A stretch of DNA of 64,000 bases, from positions 113,413,000 through 113,476,999 of the forward strand of contig CM035433.1 of assembly GCA_020310875.1 (NCBI GenBank), given 5' to 3'. A program made the translations under genes and the position numbers. Under the pieces are notes generated by a model. It was not told where the DNA came from, made no database searches, and was given only the letters and a program-made list of their open reading frames with translations. Each line of letters starts with the position of its first letter. The first letter of the stretch is position 1. The stretch is from Ceratopteris richardii (lineage: Eukaryota > Streptophyta > Polypodiopsida > Polypodiales > Pteridaceae). Shown here piece by piece: positions 32,885 to 43,092 of the stretch.

Positions 32885-33632
32885 TAACAAGTCTCCTAAT
32901 CTTCAATCACAATCCCACATAGAATAATAAAGTTTGGCACAACAAGATATAAAGAAGAAAAACAGAGTATACACAGAACAAGAAGAGGGAGAACTTTATT
33001 ATTTGTGCAGATTTACAAGTAGTTTTGATCTATGTTACAAATCTATCAAATAGCTTCAATGTGAAGCCTCATCCAATGGACCACCCTCGAGCTGATCTCA
33101 ATCTGAATCCCAGTCACAATCACAATCTCAATACCAATTGCAATCTCAGAAGCCGAAAATGATCATGATCAATGTACGACCATCCTCCTTCCCTATCTCT
33201 TAGTCTTCGTCCTTTTTGGATCTCAAACTCTCGCCAAGGCATGACCAATCATGCCTGCCTACACATGCATTCTTAGAATCTGCATGCTTCAAGATAGCAT
33301 CTTTTCGCATGTCTCATGCAAGACGTCCAGATCACCCATGCATCTACTTTTCATGTCCCCCTCAAGAATTGTACCTGCAAAAATAGAGGTGATGCCCATG
33401 CAACAAACTAGGAATTACGACCACCACATGCTAGAGAGATGACTCTCCTCCCAACCAAATGCCTCTATATATAGCTCTCTCCAGGGGACTACCTTCTTGG
33501 GCAGGTGGATACTAACCATCCAAGTGTCAGCCATGTAACTGCATGTGCACCAAGTGTCCCAGTTAACTCGAGTTAGCTCAAGTGGATGCTTCTAGAAGGC
33601 TCTAGATCTCTTTGGGCAAAATACTCTCCCTA
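32885..33632. other. No gene seen
   Basis: Moderately unique DNA. On the minus strand there is CTATATATAG at about 33465-33474 and a CTTGAGGGGGACATG string at about 33354-33368 that looks like a Copia polypurine tract, but no LTR pair or coding motif supports an element. Confidence 0.4.
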
Positions 33633-33712
33633 TGTTCCCCATGGGGATTGAGCCCAAGACCTGCTCCTCCACATCCTTGAGACTTAACCACTAAGCTATG
33701 TGGATCACTTGT
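33633..33712 (-). repeat. tRNA-like SINE head relic
   Basis: On the minus strand an A-box-like TAGCTTAGTGG (33688-33698) and a B-box-like GGGCTCAATCC (33645-33655) are 43 bases apart, the spacing found inside tRNA genes. The T-arm can pair (TGGG with CCCA), but acceptor and anticodon stems do not form well, so this is not a working tRNA gene. A tRNA-derived SINE head or decayed tRNA pseudogene is the likely explanation. No A-tail or target duplication was identified. Confidence 0.45.
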
Positions 33713-36327
33713 TCACAAGAGCACAAGACCTCCTACTAAGTCTAACCTCGAGATCTTTGGTCATACACACGGATGACCAAACGATGTTTGATTTCAGATC
33801 TATCTGAACAGGCTAGACCCTTGGATCATAGACTTACTTTATTACATTCTTCTACCCTTGGAAAATATTTTCCTCCTCAAAAATAGATCTATATACATAC
33901 TGTAGGCAACCCTTGAGCTTCATGTTCTAAAACTGGAAGAACATGGTCATGTTCTAAAACTATAAGAACATGTCTCATGTCTGTGGTGGCATCCCTGCCC
34001 AAATGATTCAAAACACTATCTCATTTTGCACTTTGATGAATTGGACAAAGTACAAACTAGTGAAAGAATAATAAGGGTGGATCTAAACACATCCCTGGAC
34101 AACTCACAATTTCTCGATGTGCGATCTAGGCACAAACATGTGAACTAGGTGGATTCAAATTACTAGTCCATTTCTAGGCATAACTGGTGCATGGACTTAG
34201 TAATGAAGGTGGGATGCTTATCCCTTGCAAGACTTTGAGAACTCTTGATTCACTTGAATTTGTTTTGGAGAACTTGAAGTTTGGTTGTCTCAAACATCTA
34301 ACTTAGATGTTTGTACAATGGTTTACTTTGATCCAATAGTTACTTGATTTTTTCACCCGACTAGAGGACTACTTTGTCCTAATGAGCTTAAAAATCCTAT
34401 GTAAACTGTAAGAGAAAGTTACCATTTTCTTTGAGTTAACCATACTATAACTTGCCCAATAAAAATTCGAAATGAAATTTGTCCAACTTAGGATACTTTT
34501 CTCAAAGACTAGCTTTTAGCTAAAAGTTCTTGGGAATTGTCAATCTATTGAGCAATTCCTAACTTCTCTATTCTAGAGTATACTGGACTCTATGATTCCT
34601 TTATGCTATAACTTGAAGCAAACTCAAGTGAATAAGTCAATCTTGAACTTTTCGATGTTTTGAAAAGGTTCTTGTACAGAACATCTATCTAGGATGTTTA
34701 ATTTAGTTATCTAGTTCTAACCAACTAACCATGGTCTTTTACAAAGGAATCAGATACCATATCTGAGCCAATTCCAAAAGATTTGGAAAGCGGAAAGAAA
34801 TAAATAAATCTCTGTAAAACCAATTCATACTTCAAAGACACGTAAACTTGCTATGAGTCAAAGTCTAGATAACTCAGGACTTTGACTTCTCAAAGATCTT
34901 TTTCAATATGGTATTGAAGCATTTTTTCTTATCTTTAACAGATTAAGCTGGATTCTCAAAAAAGATTCAAAGAAAATCGAAAACATCATCCAACCACAAG
35001 ATACTAGTGTGATAACCAACATCAGTGTGTCGACCCACTAAGGTTCTATTGACGAGTTTTGTATTCAAATAATGCTTCACTTGACAGTTCACATTCAATC
35101 TTTCTGACTCCTTACTGAGAATGCAATTCTTGTGCATTTCTTTGAGTCAAAAGAGTGCTTTTACCAAGTTACACTGGGAACTTGACACTTGACTTAGTCA
35201 ATCAAATCCTTAGTTGAAAAGATCAACTCAAAATCAAAGTCCAACTTCTTTCAAAAATTTATGAAATATTTCTGAGTGATAACACTTAAGCTTGAAGTGT
35301 TCTAAGAAGATCTTAGGAGTTACTTACTTCATATCTTCAATTTCCTTGATCTTGAATTTATCTTGAAGTATCTTAAGATACTACTTTCATCCTTCTTGAA
35401 TTAAACTCCTTCTTTGAAGTTTTAATTTCCTTGAGGAACAAACCTAACTTCAAGATCTAATCTAGGACTAAAAGATAATCATCATCTCACAGTCTGATGA
35501 CCCATACCATCTTTCCTACATCAATTTGAGTATAAAATCTGGTGTTCCATACCACCCTATTTTATACTTACATTGACGAGTGAGTGAATTTTATCCTAAA
35601 GTCTAAATATCTCTTGATAGAGTACCTTCTTGCTTCAATTCTTTACAAGAATTTTGAAGTTTCAGGCATTACCTCTAACTAGATTTTCTAGGTTTTTGAT
35701 CCCTTCACATGATCTTGTCATGATCTTGTGCTTTCCTTGAGGAACTTAAAAAACCTTTTGATGGAGCATCCATCCTTCTTTGCTAGGATTTTCAAATGAA
35801 AAACAATCAGAATTCAAAGTACTTGAATTTTCATAGATTCAAGTTCAATTGGTTTATCCTTGATCAATTTGTAGTGACAAGAGCTTTTGACTTCTTGTCT
35901 TTAGATTCCTTTCTTACTGAAGCTTTAGGTACCTACCCTCGCCCGGAATTTTACAGGAATCTCTCTACTGCCTAAGTCTAAGCATCTGCTCATGCTCTCT
36001 GGATTTGTACCAAAATCCCTTTCAGGATAGGTAAACACTTATGTTTTACCTTCCACAGACTTAAGTACCGTCTTCACAGTTGCAAACTACATTCTTGGAA
36101 TTGCTTCACACTGTTCAAGCTTGGAACAGTTTACTCTATTCACTTTTTTCCATTGGATAAATGGAGCTTGAGTGAATAAATCCCAAAAGGAATTTTATTG
36201 CCAATACTTGGGCAATCTATAAAGTAGTTCCAATCGCATATTCTTGGACAATCATGGCCAAGTTTGATCAATTTTAGTTGATCTTGAAATAAAGACTTAG
36301 TCTTTATTTTTAAGATCTGCGGAACTA
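33713..36327. other. AT-rich DNA, no gene seen; should include the Copia-3 3' end
   Basis: Copia-3 is read on the minus strand and its 3' UTR and LTR should lie here, left of 36328. I found no polypurine tract or TGTTGG/CCAACA pair. Short local repeats occur (GTTCTAAAACT twice near 33928 and 33952). Confidence 0.4.
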
Positions 36328-37343
36328 TCAAAAAGCTTCTTTGCTTACCCACTGGAGTTTTTTTAGAGATCTTTCCCCAATGTATACAATACTTGTTGAA
36401 GTATGTATGACTTCAATCTCTTTATCCATCACTTTCTCTCTTAGAAAGTGATACTGAATTTCAATGTGTTTGGTCCTGGCATGAAAAATAGGATTAGCAG
36501 CTAGATACAATGAACTCATGTTATCTCCATGAATAGTGGGTGTACTCTGAATGATATCAAAACTCTTCATCAGAGTCTTAATCCATATCACTTCCTTTTC
36601 AGCTTCCACCATACCTTTATACTCTGCTTCTGTAGATGACAAAGCAACTGTGTTTTGCTTCTTTGAACACCAAGAAATTAACTTATCTCCCACATAACAC
36701 AAGTATCCATATGTTGATCTCCTATCATCAGGATTACCTGCCCAATCTGTATCATGATGTTTTTATCTGATGTAAAACCATAATACAAACCTTCTTTGAG
36801 TGTACCCTTAATGTACCTCAACACTCTTTGTCCTGCAAACCAATGTTCTTTCCTAGGGCAATGCATGAATTGAGATAATACTCCCACTGCATATGACAAA
36901 TCAGGCCTAGTTAATGTAGCATAAATCAGACTACCAACCAAACTTTGATATAACTTCATATCCTTGAACTCTTCTCCTCCATATCTGCTCGATTTGTGAT
37001 TCACCTCCATTGGAGTAGGTGCTACCCTGCAATCATCCATTTTAAACTTGATCAGCAAGTTTCTCAAATACCTTTCTTGAGTTACATACACTCCATGTTG
37101 AGTGTATGAGATCTCCATGCCCAAGAAATATGACAAGTCTCTCAAGTCGCTGATCTTGAATTCTTTCTCCATTTGCTTCTTTAGGCTTTGAATGCCTTTC
37201 TCATCTGTATCTGTAAGAATTATATCATCAACATATATGCACATGTAAATGAACCCATCATCACTTGCTTTAACAAGCAAACTACTATCTGCTTTAGATA
37301 CTTGGAAACCAAGTTCTTTCAAGAACTTCACAAGTCTATAATT
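36328..37343 (-). pseudogene. Copia-3 RT C-terminal half and RNase H
   Basis: RT continues with KADSSLLVKASDDGFIYM, CIYVDDIILTDTD (catalytic YVDD intact), FKISDLRDLSYFLGMEISY and YQSLVGSLIYATLTRPDL. A frameshift in the RNase H region near 36690-36760 moves the frame. RNase H then reads LISWCSKKQNTVALSSTEAE and GDNMSSLYLAANPIFHARTK. The end after HTSTSIVYIGE is scrambled. A TGA at about 37346 replaces the Trp after QAPRA, so the frame is separate from the upstream half. Confidence 0.87.
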
Positions 37344-37973
37344 TCATGCCCTTGGGGCCTGCTTCAAACCATACAAAGCTCTCTTGAGCTTGCACACATG
37401 ATCTGGATGCCTTCGATCTCTGAATCCTTGTGGTTGCTCCATGAAAACATCATCGGAAATATAACCATTTAAGAAAGCATTCTTCACATCTAGTTGACAT
37501 AACTTCCAACCTTTACATGCAGCAATAGGTATGAGTGTCCTGATGGTTGTCATCTTTGCCACAAGACTATAGGTCTCATCATAATCTATACCATATGTTT
37601 GAGCAAAACCCTTCACAACAAGTCTAGCTTTATACCTAGACACACTTCCATAAGCAAACCTCTTGGTCTTGTAGGCCCATTTACATCCAATGATCTTATG
37701 ACTATTTGGTTTAGGAACCAAATCCCAAGTCTCATTCTCCATCAATGCATCATACTCTTCCTGCATAGCTTTCTCCCAATTTTCTTTACCTTTTGCCTCT
37801 TCATATGTAGAAGGGTCTTCATCTGCCTTTATCATATAAGCATAATCTTTGGTAGCCAAAAAAGAGGTGTCATAGCTATACCTTGTAGGTTGCCATTTCT
37901 GTCTTGACGACCTTCTGAGTTCTCCACTCCTTGAGGTTTCTAGTTCATCACACTCTAGATCAAACCTTGGCAC
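37344..37973 (-). pseudogene. Copia-3 RT N-terminal half
   Basis: Frame with the integrase-RT linker (RSSRQKWQPTRYSYDTSFLA), RT entry (ENWEKAMQEEYDALMENETW, GCKWAYKTKRFAYGSVSRYK) and DVKNAFLNGYISDDVFMEQP to LYGLKQAPRA. YDETYSLVAKM has lost the usual FGPVAK Pro. It ends at a stop replacing Trp. Confidence 0.87.
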
Positions 37974-38139
37974 TTCTTCAACTTCAACCTGTCTGAACCT
38001 TTGATTTACCTTTCTTTTGAGTCACAACTTCTTCATCACCTGCATAAATATTGATTGTACCTGCATACCAAGTACCTTGCTCATCAAATGTAACATCCTT
38101 AGACACAATGAATTGCTTTGTGGATGGACTCCACAACCT

Positions 38140-39390
38140 TTATCCCATCTGCTTCTCATCATATCCAATGAACACATATTTTTCAGTTTTAGGCTCCAAT
38201 TTATGCCTCAATTGTGATGGCACATATGCACATGCCAAACATCCAAATACTTTGCAATGATCTAAAGTAGGTCTCTTACCCCACCATGCCTCATATGGTG
38301 TCATACCCTGCAAAGCTTTACATGGTAATCTATTGACCAAATAAGTAGCTGTATTCATAGCCTCAGCCCACAAATAATTTGGGCAATTTTTCTCCTTCAT
38401 CATGGATCTTGTAAACTCAACAAGAGTTCTATTCCTTCTTTCTGCTACACCATTTTGTTGAGGAGAGTACTTGCAAGTAATTTCCCTTTTTATACCTGCA
38501 TTCCACAAGTAATCACTGAACTCATTAGAGAAATACTCTCCCCCTCCATCTGACCTTACTCTCTTCAACCTATGACCTGTAATTCTCTCTGCATACACAT
38601 GATAATGTTTGAATGTATTGAATACCTCTGATTTATCTTTGATCACATAGATAGTGATCCATCTGGTAGCATCATCAACATAAATCACATAGTACCTTGA
38701 ACCATTGATACTGAAATCCTTTGATGGTCCCCACACATCTGTGTGTACCAACTCAAGCTTTCCTGAATACATAAAACCATGCTTGGAATAAGATTGCTTA
38801 TGAGCCTTACCTAATTGACATGCCTCACATCTGTATGTCATATGTTGACCTGCAACATTAGGAAATCCAAGTACTGAACCATTATTAACCATATCTTTGA
38901 TACCTCTTTCATTAAAATGTCCAAGCCTCTTGTGCCAAAGATCTAACTCAGAGATCTTATGTCCTCCATAAGTGAACAAGGCATAACCAACATTGCCTTG
39001 GATCTTCAATGTGAACAATCTTCCTTCTTTCTTCCCTGAAACAATTTGTTTATACCCATTGCTAGGGTCTTCCACAAACACTCCTTCATTAGTGAACCTA
39101 ACTTCATAACCTTTTTCAACAATTTGTCCTACACTTATTAGATTTTTAGGAATTGTAGGAACATACAAAACCTTACTCAAGAGAGTACTACCATCCTTGG
39201 CCTTCACTGATCCAATTGACTTCACATTGTGCTTTGTATTGTCACCTGTTTGAACTACATGATTAGTTACCTTATTCTCCAAATCAGTCATCCAAGCTAT
39301 GTTACCACTCAGGTGATTGCTACACCCTGAGTCAATGTAGAACACTCTTTGGTCTTCACTTTGCCTTTCACAAGTTGCATTCATTATCAA
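38140..39390 (-). pseudogene. Copia-3 protease and integrase
   Basis: Frame opens just before the protease active site FYIDSGCSNHLSG and runs through integrase: HHCC module (LWHKRLGHFNERGIKDM, CEACQLGK), DDE core (HTDVWGP, VRSDGGGEYFSNEF, QQNGVAERRN), and the C-terminal KVFGCLACAYVPSQLRHKLE. All catalytic residues are present. It stops at TAA (about 38140) replacing Tyr after QMG; integrase tail text continues to 37974 in broken form. This is the best-preserved Copia integrase in the window. Confidence 0.9.
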
Positions 39391-39532
39391 TGTTGAATCC
39401 TCCTTCTGATCTGAAGCATAATTGTAGTAGGTATTGTTGTATTGTTGACTTTGGAATCCTCTACCTGCATTTCTTCCAAAATAACCTCTACTACCTCTAC
39501 CTCTAAAATTACCTCTTTGATTTCTGCCACCT
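39391..39532 (-). pseudogene. Copia-3 Gag-protease linker
   Basis: On the minus strand the Gly/Arg-rich tail of Gag (GGRNQRGNFRGRGSRGYFGR) leads into the protease. The upstream half lies beyond Gy-L at 54878. Confidence 0.75.
39528..39532. repeat. Target site duplication, left (CACCT)
   Basis: CACCT immediately precedes the Gy-L 5' LTR and is repeated at 54873-54877 after the 3' LTR. Five bases is the normal duplication made by Gypsy integrases. Confidence 0.95.
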
Positions 39533-40236
39533 TGTTGGAACTGAAGGACTCACAAGGCAAGGAAGCTTACGAAGGGAGTCAGAGAGAAGAGAAAGTACAA
39601 GCAGACAGAGCAGTCAACGACGATCTGGCAAGTAGGCCAATATTTTTTTCAGGACACTAACGCATATAAAAGAGGTGGACACGCAAGGAGAAGGAGCAAG
39701 TAGGGAGCTCCAGGAAATGTATGTCAAAATGATAGTAGAATCCCTACAAAAATAGTGATTTTCATCACTAACAATCATTGTAAATACCACTTCTTATTTT
39801 TGTAGCTCCATTTTGTGCAAGCCAAGGAGTCCTTGAGCTTGAGGAGCTTTAGAAGTATCTACCTGTCAGTTTTCATATGTTTTAGACTTCGTTTGAACCT
39901 TCAAATAGGGTAGAGAACCTAATTTTTAACTAGGCCGGACACTAGGTCTGGACATGGCCAAAACCTAGTCAAAAACTATAAATAGAGCTAGAGAGCTCAT
40001 TTTTGAGGTTAGCTTGTAATTGATCTAAACTTGTATGAGCACTTTTGAAGTAATCTAAAAGAACTCCATTGTCTCTCTCTTTTTCTTACTGTGTGTGCGC
40101 GTGTGTGTGTATGTGTGTGCATGTTTGTGTGCTTCTCACTCATGCACTTGTGCCTTCACTTGCTCAAGGTCTTCATACCATCCTCTTGTCGTCTCGGATT
40201 GACATTAAAGGAGGTGCTACTCATCACTGAGCTACA
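39533..40236 (+). repeat. Gy-L 5' LTR, 704 bp
   Basis: Starts TGTTGGAACTG, ends GAGCTACA. The end is fixed by comparison: after GCTACA the 5' copy continues to the primer site and the 3' copy to Copia-3. A (TG)n tract near 40089-40130 accounts for the length difference. Confidence 0.95.
39976..39985 (+). promoter_or_regulatory. TATA box of Gy-L 5' LTR
   Basis: CTATAAATAG, identical in the 3' LTR at 54616-54625. It lies about 440 bp into the LTR, a usual place for the U3 promoter. Confidence 0.7.
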
Positions 40237-40244
40237 CCAAATTT

Positions 40245-40262
40245 TGGCGCCGTTGCCGGGGA
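40245..40262 (+). other. Gy-L primer binding site
   Basis: TGGCGCCGTTGCCGGGGA, eight bases after the LTR end. This motif is the primer site found after the 5' LTR in many plant Tat/Athila-type Gypsy elements. Confidence 0.9.
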
Positions 40263-42111
40263 TCGAGCTTTGAAGACGAGCGTGTGATGGTAAGACGTAG
40301 ATTTGAGACGTTGGCGTTGTAGGTAATTTCTTCATTCTTCTTATTTTCTCTTTCTTACCTCACCACCATCATCACCATCTCCCACCTCCATCTCCATCAT
40401 CGCAAAACTTTTCAGTTTGATCTTATCACCTTCTCTATTCCATTTCCCTCATTCCACTTGTGAGAGAGAGCGAGAGAGCAATATTGTGTGCATTGTTTTT
40501 GCATGTTTGTTGAGTTTTCTTGCAGGATCCAGTTGTATCATCCCCTCCAGCACGCTGCGCAGGTACGGAAAACTCAGAAACTATCTCTGTGTCGCCGACC
40601 TCTGTCGATCGCGATCGACAGAAAAATCGCCCATTTGGTAAAACAAAGTGCACCACCATAATCTACATTATGAGCACATTCCAAATCACTAAAAACAATT
40701 AAAAAATTCCGTGTTTCTCTGTCAATCGTGATTGACACCGTCGATCGCGATCGACAGCCACGATCGACAACATCTGTCAATCGCGACCGACAGACCCTGT
40801 CAATCGCGACCGACAGACCCTGTCGATCGCGACCGCAGACCCCACGACCGACTGACTGCCACGTAGGACCCTGTCAATCGCGATTGACACCGTCGATCGC
40901 GATCGACAGCCACGATCGACAACATCTGTCAATCGCGACCGACAGACCCTGTCAATCGCGACCGACAGACCCTGTCGATCGCGATCGACAAACCCCACGA
41001 CCGACTGACTGCCACGTAGGACCCTGTCAATCGCTATTGACACCGTCGATCGCGATTGACAGCCACTACCGACACCTCTGTCAGACGCGATTGACACCGT
41101 CGATCGCGACCGACTGAATTTTGATGATTGACTGAATTTCACGCGTTGCCACATGTCCATCGCGACGGACACATTCCCAATTGACTGAAATCACGGCAAA
41201 AATCCCGGAAAAAGTGTCGATCGTGATTGACACCATCGATCGCGATTGACAGGACTCACAACCGACTCTGTCGATCGCGATTGACACTGTCGATCGCGAT
41301 TGACACTGTCAATCGCGATTGACGTGTCGATCGCGACCGACAGGCCCCGACAGACACCTCTGTCAATCGCGATTGACATACCTGTCGATCGCGATTGACA
41401 GGCTTTTCGGCCAAAAAATTAGGGTTAATATTTCCAAGTCTTTGGGGTAATTTTGGGCATAATTAGCAAGCCATTAGTGATTTTTGAGGTCCCTACACAT
41501 GTGTTTTTGAGAAAAATCATGTGATCTGTTAGCCTGTTTTAGCACCAGAACCCTGAACTATCATAACTTTCTCTATACGAAATCCGTTTGCTGTGATTCT
41601 TGTTTTGTTGGAAAGCTCGTGGGGAGTAAAACCAAAACTTCCACTGGTTACGGTTAAATTAAGATCAGGATTATTAGATAGGGTATTTTGAAGTTGACCA
41701 TACCCAGGGGGAACAAAATTCAGGGATCTCTAGAATTGTTTTCCAAAAGATCACAGGTGTTTGTGTTACATGAATGAAAGTGATTGGTTCTATCTTTGGA
41801 ATTTTGGTCTTGAGCTAACTTTGGAACTCTTACAGATCTATTGAGGGCATCGAAGGGCATTCTAAGCAAGAGTAAGTGCAAGCTTGGGAACACGCTTCCT
41901 GGGCACTCAAGGGCAACCAAGAAGGAAACAAAAGGTTTGAAACCCTCAACTCCCTCTGTCAATTCCTAGCTTAGGCTAAGAACGACTAGTGATAGGAGTA
42001 GGCCAGGGTGGCGATAGGCATTTATCAAGTTGAAGACTACCTAAACACTCGAGTTCAAGCTAACGACATAATCTTTGTACGGTCGAGAACTTTAAAGGAA
42101 AAGAACTTAAC
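40263..42111 (+). other. Gy-L 5' leader
   Basis: About 1.85 kb before the first large ORF. It contains the palindrome array described separately (40605-41401). The rest is AT-rich and without a supported gene; in the unspliced genomic RNA it would carry packaging and dimerisation signals, but none can be assigned. Confidence 0.7.
40605..41401. repeat. CG-rich palindrome array in the Gy-L leader
   Basis: Dozens of copies of 14-20 bp palindromic words: CTGTCGATCGCGATCGACAG (perfect), GTCAATCGCGATTGAC (perfect), and mixed or one-sided variants (TCGATCGCGATTGA, TCAATCGCGACCGA). They sit in a higher-order repeat of about 150-163 bp whose units start near 40719, 40871 and 41034, each closing with CGACTGACTGCCACGTAGGA. 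The block is far richer in CG and GATC than anything near it. ORFs across it (MIDTVDRDRQPR and similar) are by-products of the repeat. Confidence 0.95.
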
Positions 42112-43092
42112 ATGGAACGATCAACTTCAAGTGCGGAAATACACTCAAGTATACCTGACGACGTGATATCAGACAAGAGTATAAACACGATAAGTAACAT
42201 AAGAAGGAATCAAGTAATTGGTACAAAAGAATTCAGCAACGAGGTTGTACTTGGGCAAAATAGGGGTTACTTAAATAGGCATATGAACCTTAGATTAGGA
42301 CGGCATCTGGTAAGGGATAGACAAAGTCTTAGGTCTTCAGAGGCTAGCGTTAATCATATGGTTAGGTCTTGGGCCCAGCAGTTGAGCCACCACTCGCATT
42401 ACCCTAGCTCTGATACTAGTGAATCAGAGATGTCTCAAGGGATGGACAGACCTACAGGAAGTTCAGGTGTGCCATATCTGTATAGGGTAGAAGGTCCGTA
42501 CAAGACACAGTTGGAATACCTTAGGACCAACCGATTAGGTGCTAGCATCTATGAGGACGGCCTAGGAAGATCCGTGGTCCAAATCAAAAACCCAGACCAA
42601 TCCATTGGGCTAGAGCACCCTACTGTCAAGTTTGAAAATGGTGCATACCTTGATAAAGAGGGAACCATATATGTGGTCACGAGTCACCCAGATAGGACAG
42701 ACGAATTCGGTAACGTGATCCCAGAAGCAAACTTAGGTGACCTAGAGCAAGGAAATGTGGGTGCAGAACCCAGGACCCCTCAAGGGAAATCTGTTCTTAC
42801 TAGAATCCTCAATCCCGAGTGGGTTCCCCAGGACAACAAGAGTATAGATCTGCTTCTGAACCGAGAGACTGATGAAGCCTTTTGGAGGTATAAATCTGAT
42901 CGACCAAATGATATAGGAACAATCATGATCTATGAGTTTAAAGATCCAGATAGCCCAGGTAGAGTGACCTACCTAGATCACGCTTCAGAGAGGATCTTTG
43001 TGGTTACAGAACATGATAGACATGCTTACACTTGGAAGGGTGAATTCGTTTTCCTCCAACCAAGATCGAACGTGTCCTATGGTCACCCTTGA
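42112..43092 (+). pseudogene. Gy-L ORF1-like region before Gag, unknown function
   Basis: A 326-codon frame ending in TGA (43090-43092), after which the same frame continues into Gag. I do not recognise the domain. Residues 1-110 are polar and Ser-rich. Residues 118-320 look folded: VPYLYRVEGPYKTQLEYLRT, then GRSVVQIKNPD, VLTRILNPEWVPQDN, GTIMIYEFKDPD, and RIFVVTEHDRHAYTWKGEF. No zinc knuckle or membrane segment. Ogre elements are known to carry an unrelated-looking ORF1 before gag, so the position fits. Whether the TGA is a mutation or a true ORF end is not clear; because the frame is kept downstream, a mutation or a read-through stop are both possible. Confidence 0.7.

Larger units (their letters stand above)
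36328..39532 (-). mobile_element. Copia-3, 3' part (split by Gy-L)
   Basis: Same Copia family as Copia-2, in opposite orientation. It continues across the Gy-L insertion at 54878-55310, where the gag part lies. The two halves join at a duplicated CACCT (39528-39532 and 54873-54877). No LTR was recognised at either end. Confidence 0.9.

Noticed and set aside
32450..32906. Tyr-Ile-His-Thr and Met-Tyr-Val-Cys ORFs at 32.1-32.9 kb
   Set aside because: Pure translation of TATG microsatellites.
33354..33368. Polypurine-tract-like CTTGAGGGGGACATG on the minus strand
   Set aside because: No LTR pair or pol beside it.
33633..33712. Functional tRNA gene
   Set aside because: Acceptor and anticodon stems do not pair; only the boxes are tRNA-like.
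36140..36352. Minus-strand 70-codon ORF after Copia-3 RNase H
   Set aside because: Overlaps the scrambled pol end; no motif.
40728..41117. ORFs rich in Asp/Arg/Ser across the palindrome array, on both strands
   Set aside because: Products of the GATCGCGATCGACA repeat; similar text occurs in several frames.
40605..41401. CRISPR-like array
   Set aside because: Regular palindromes, but eukaryotic retrotransposon context, no unique equal-length spacers, no cas genes.
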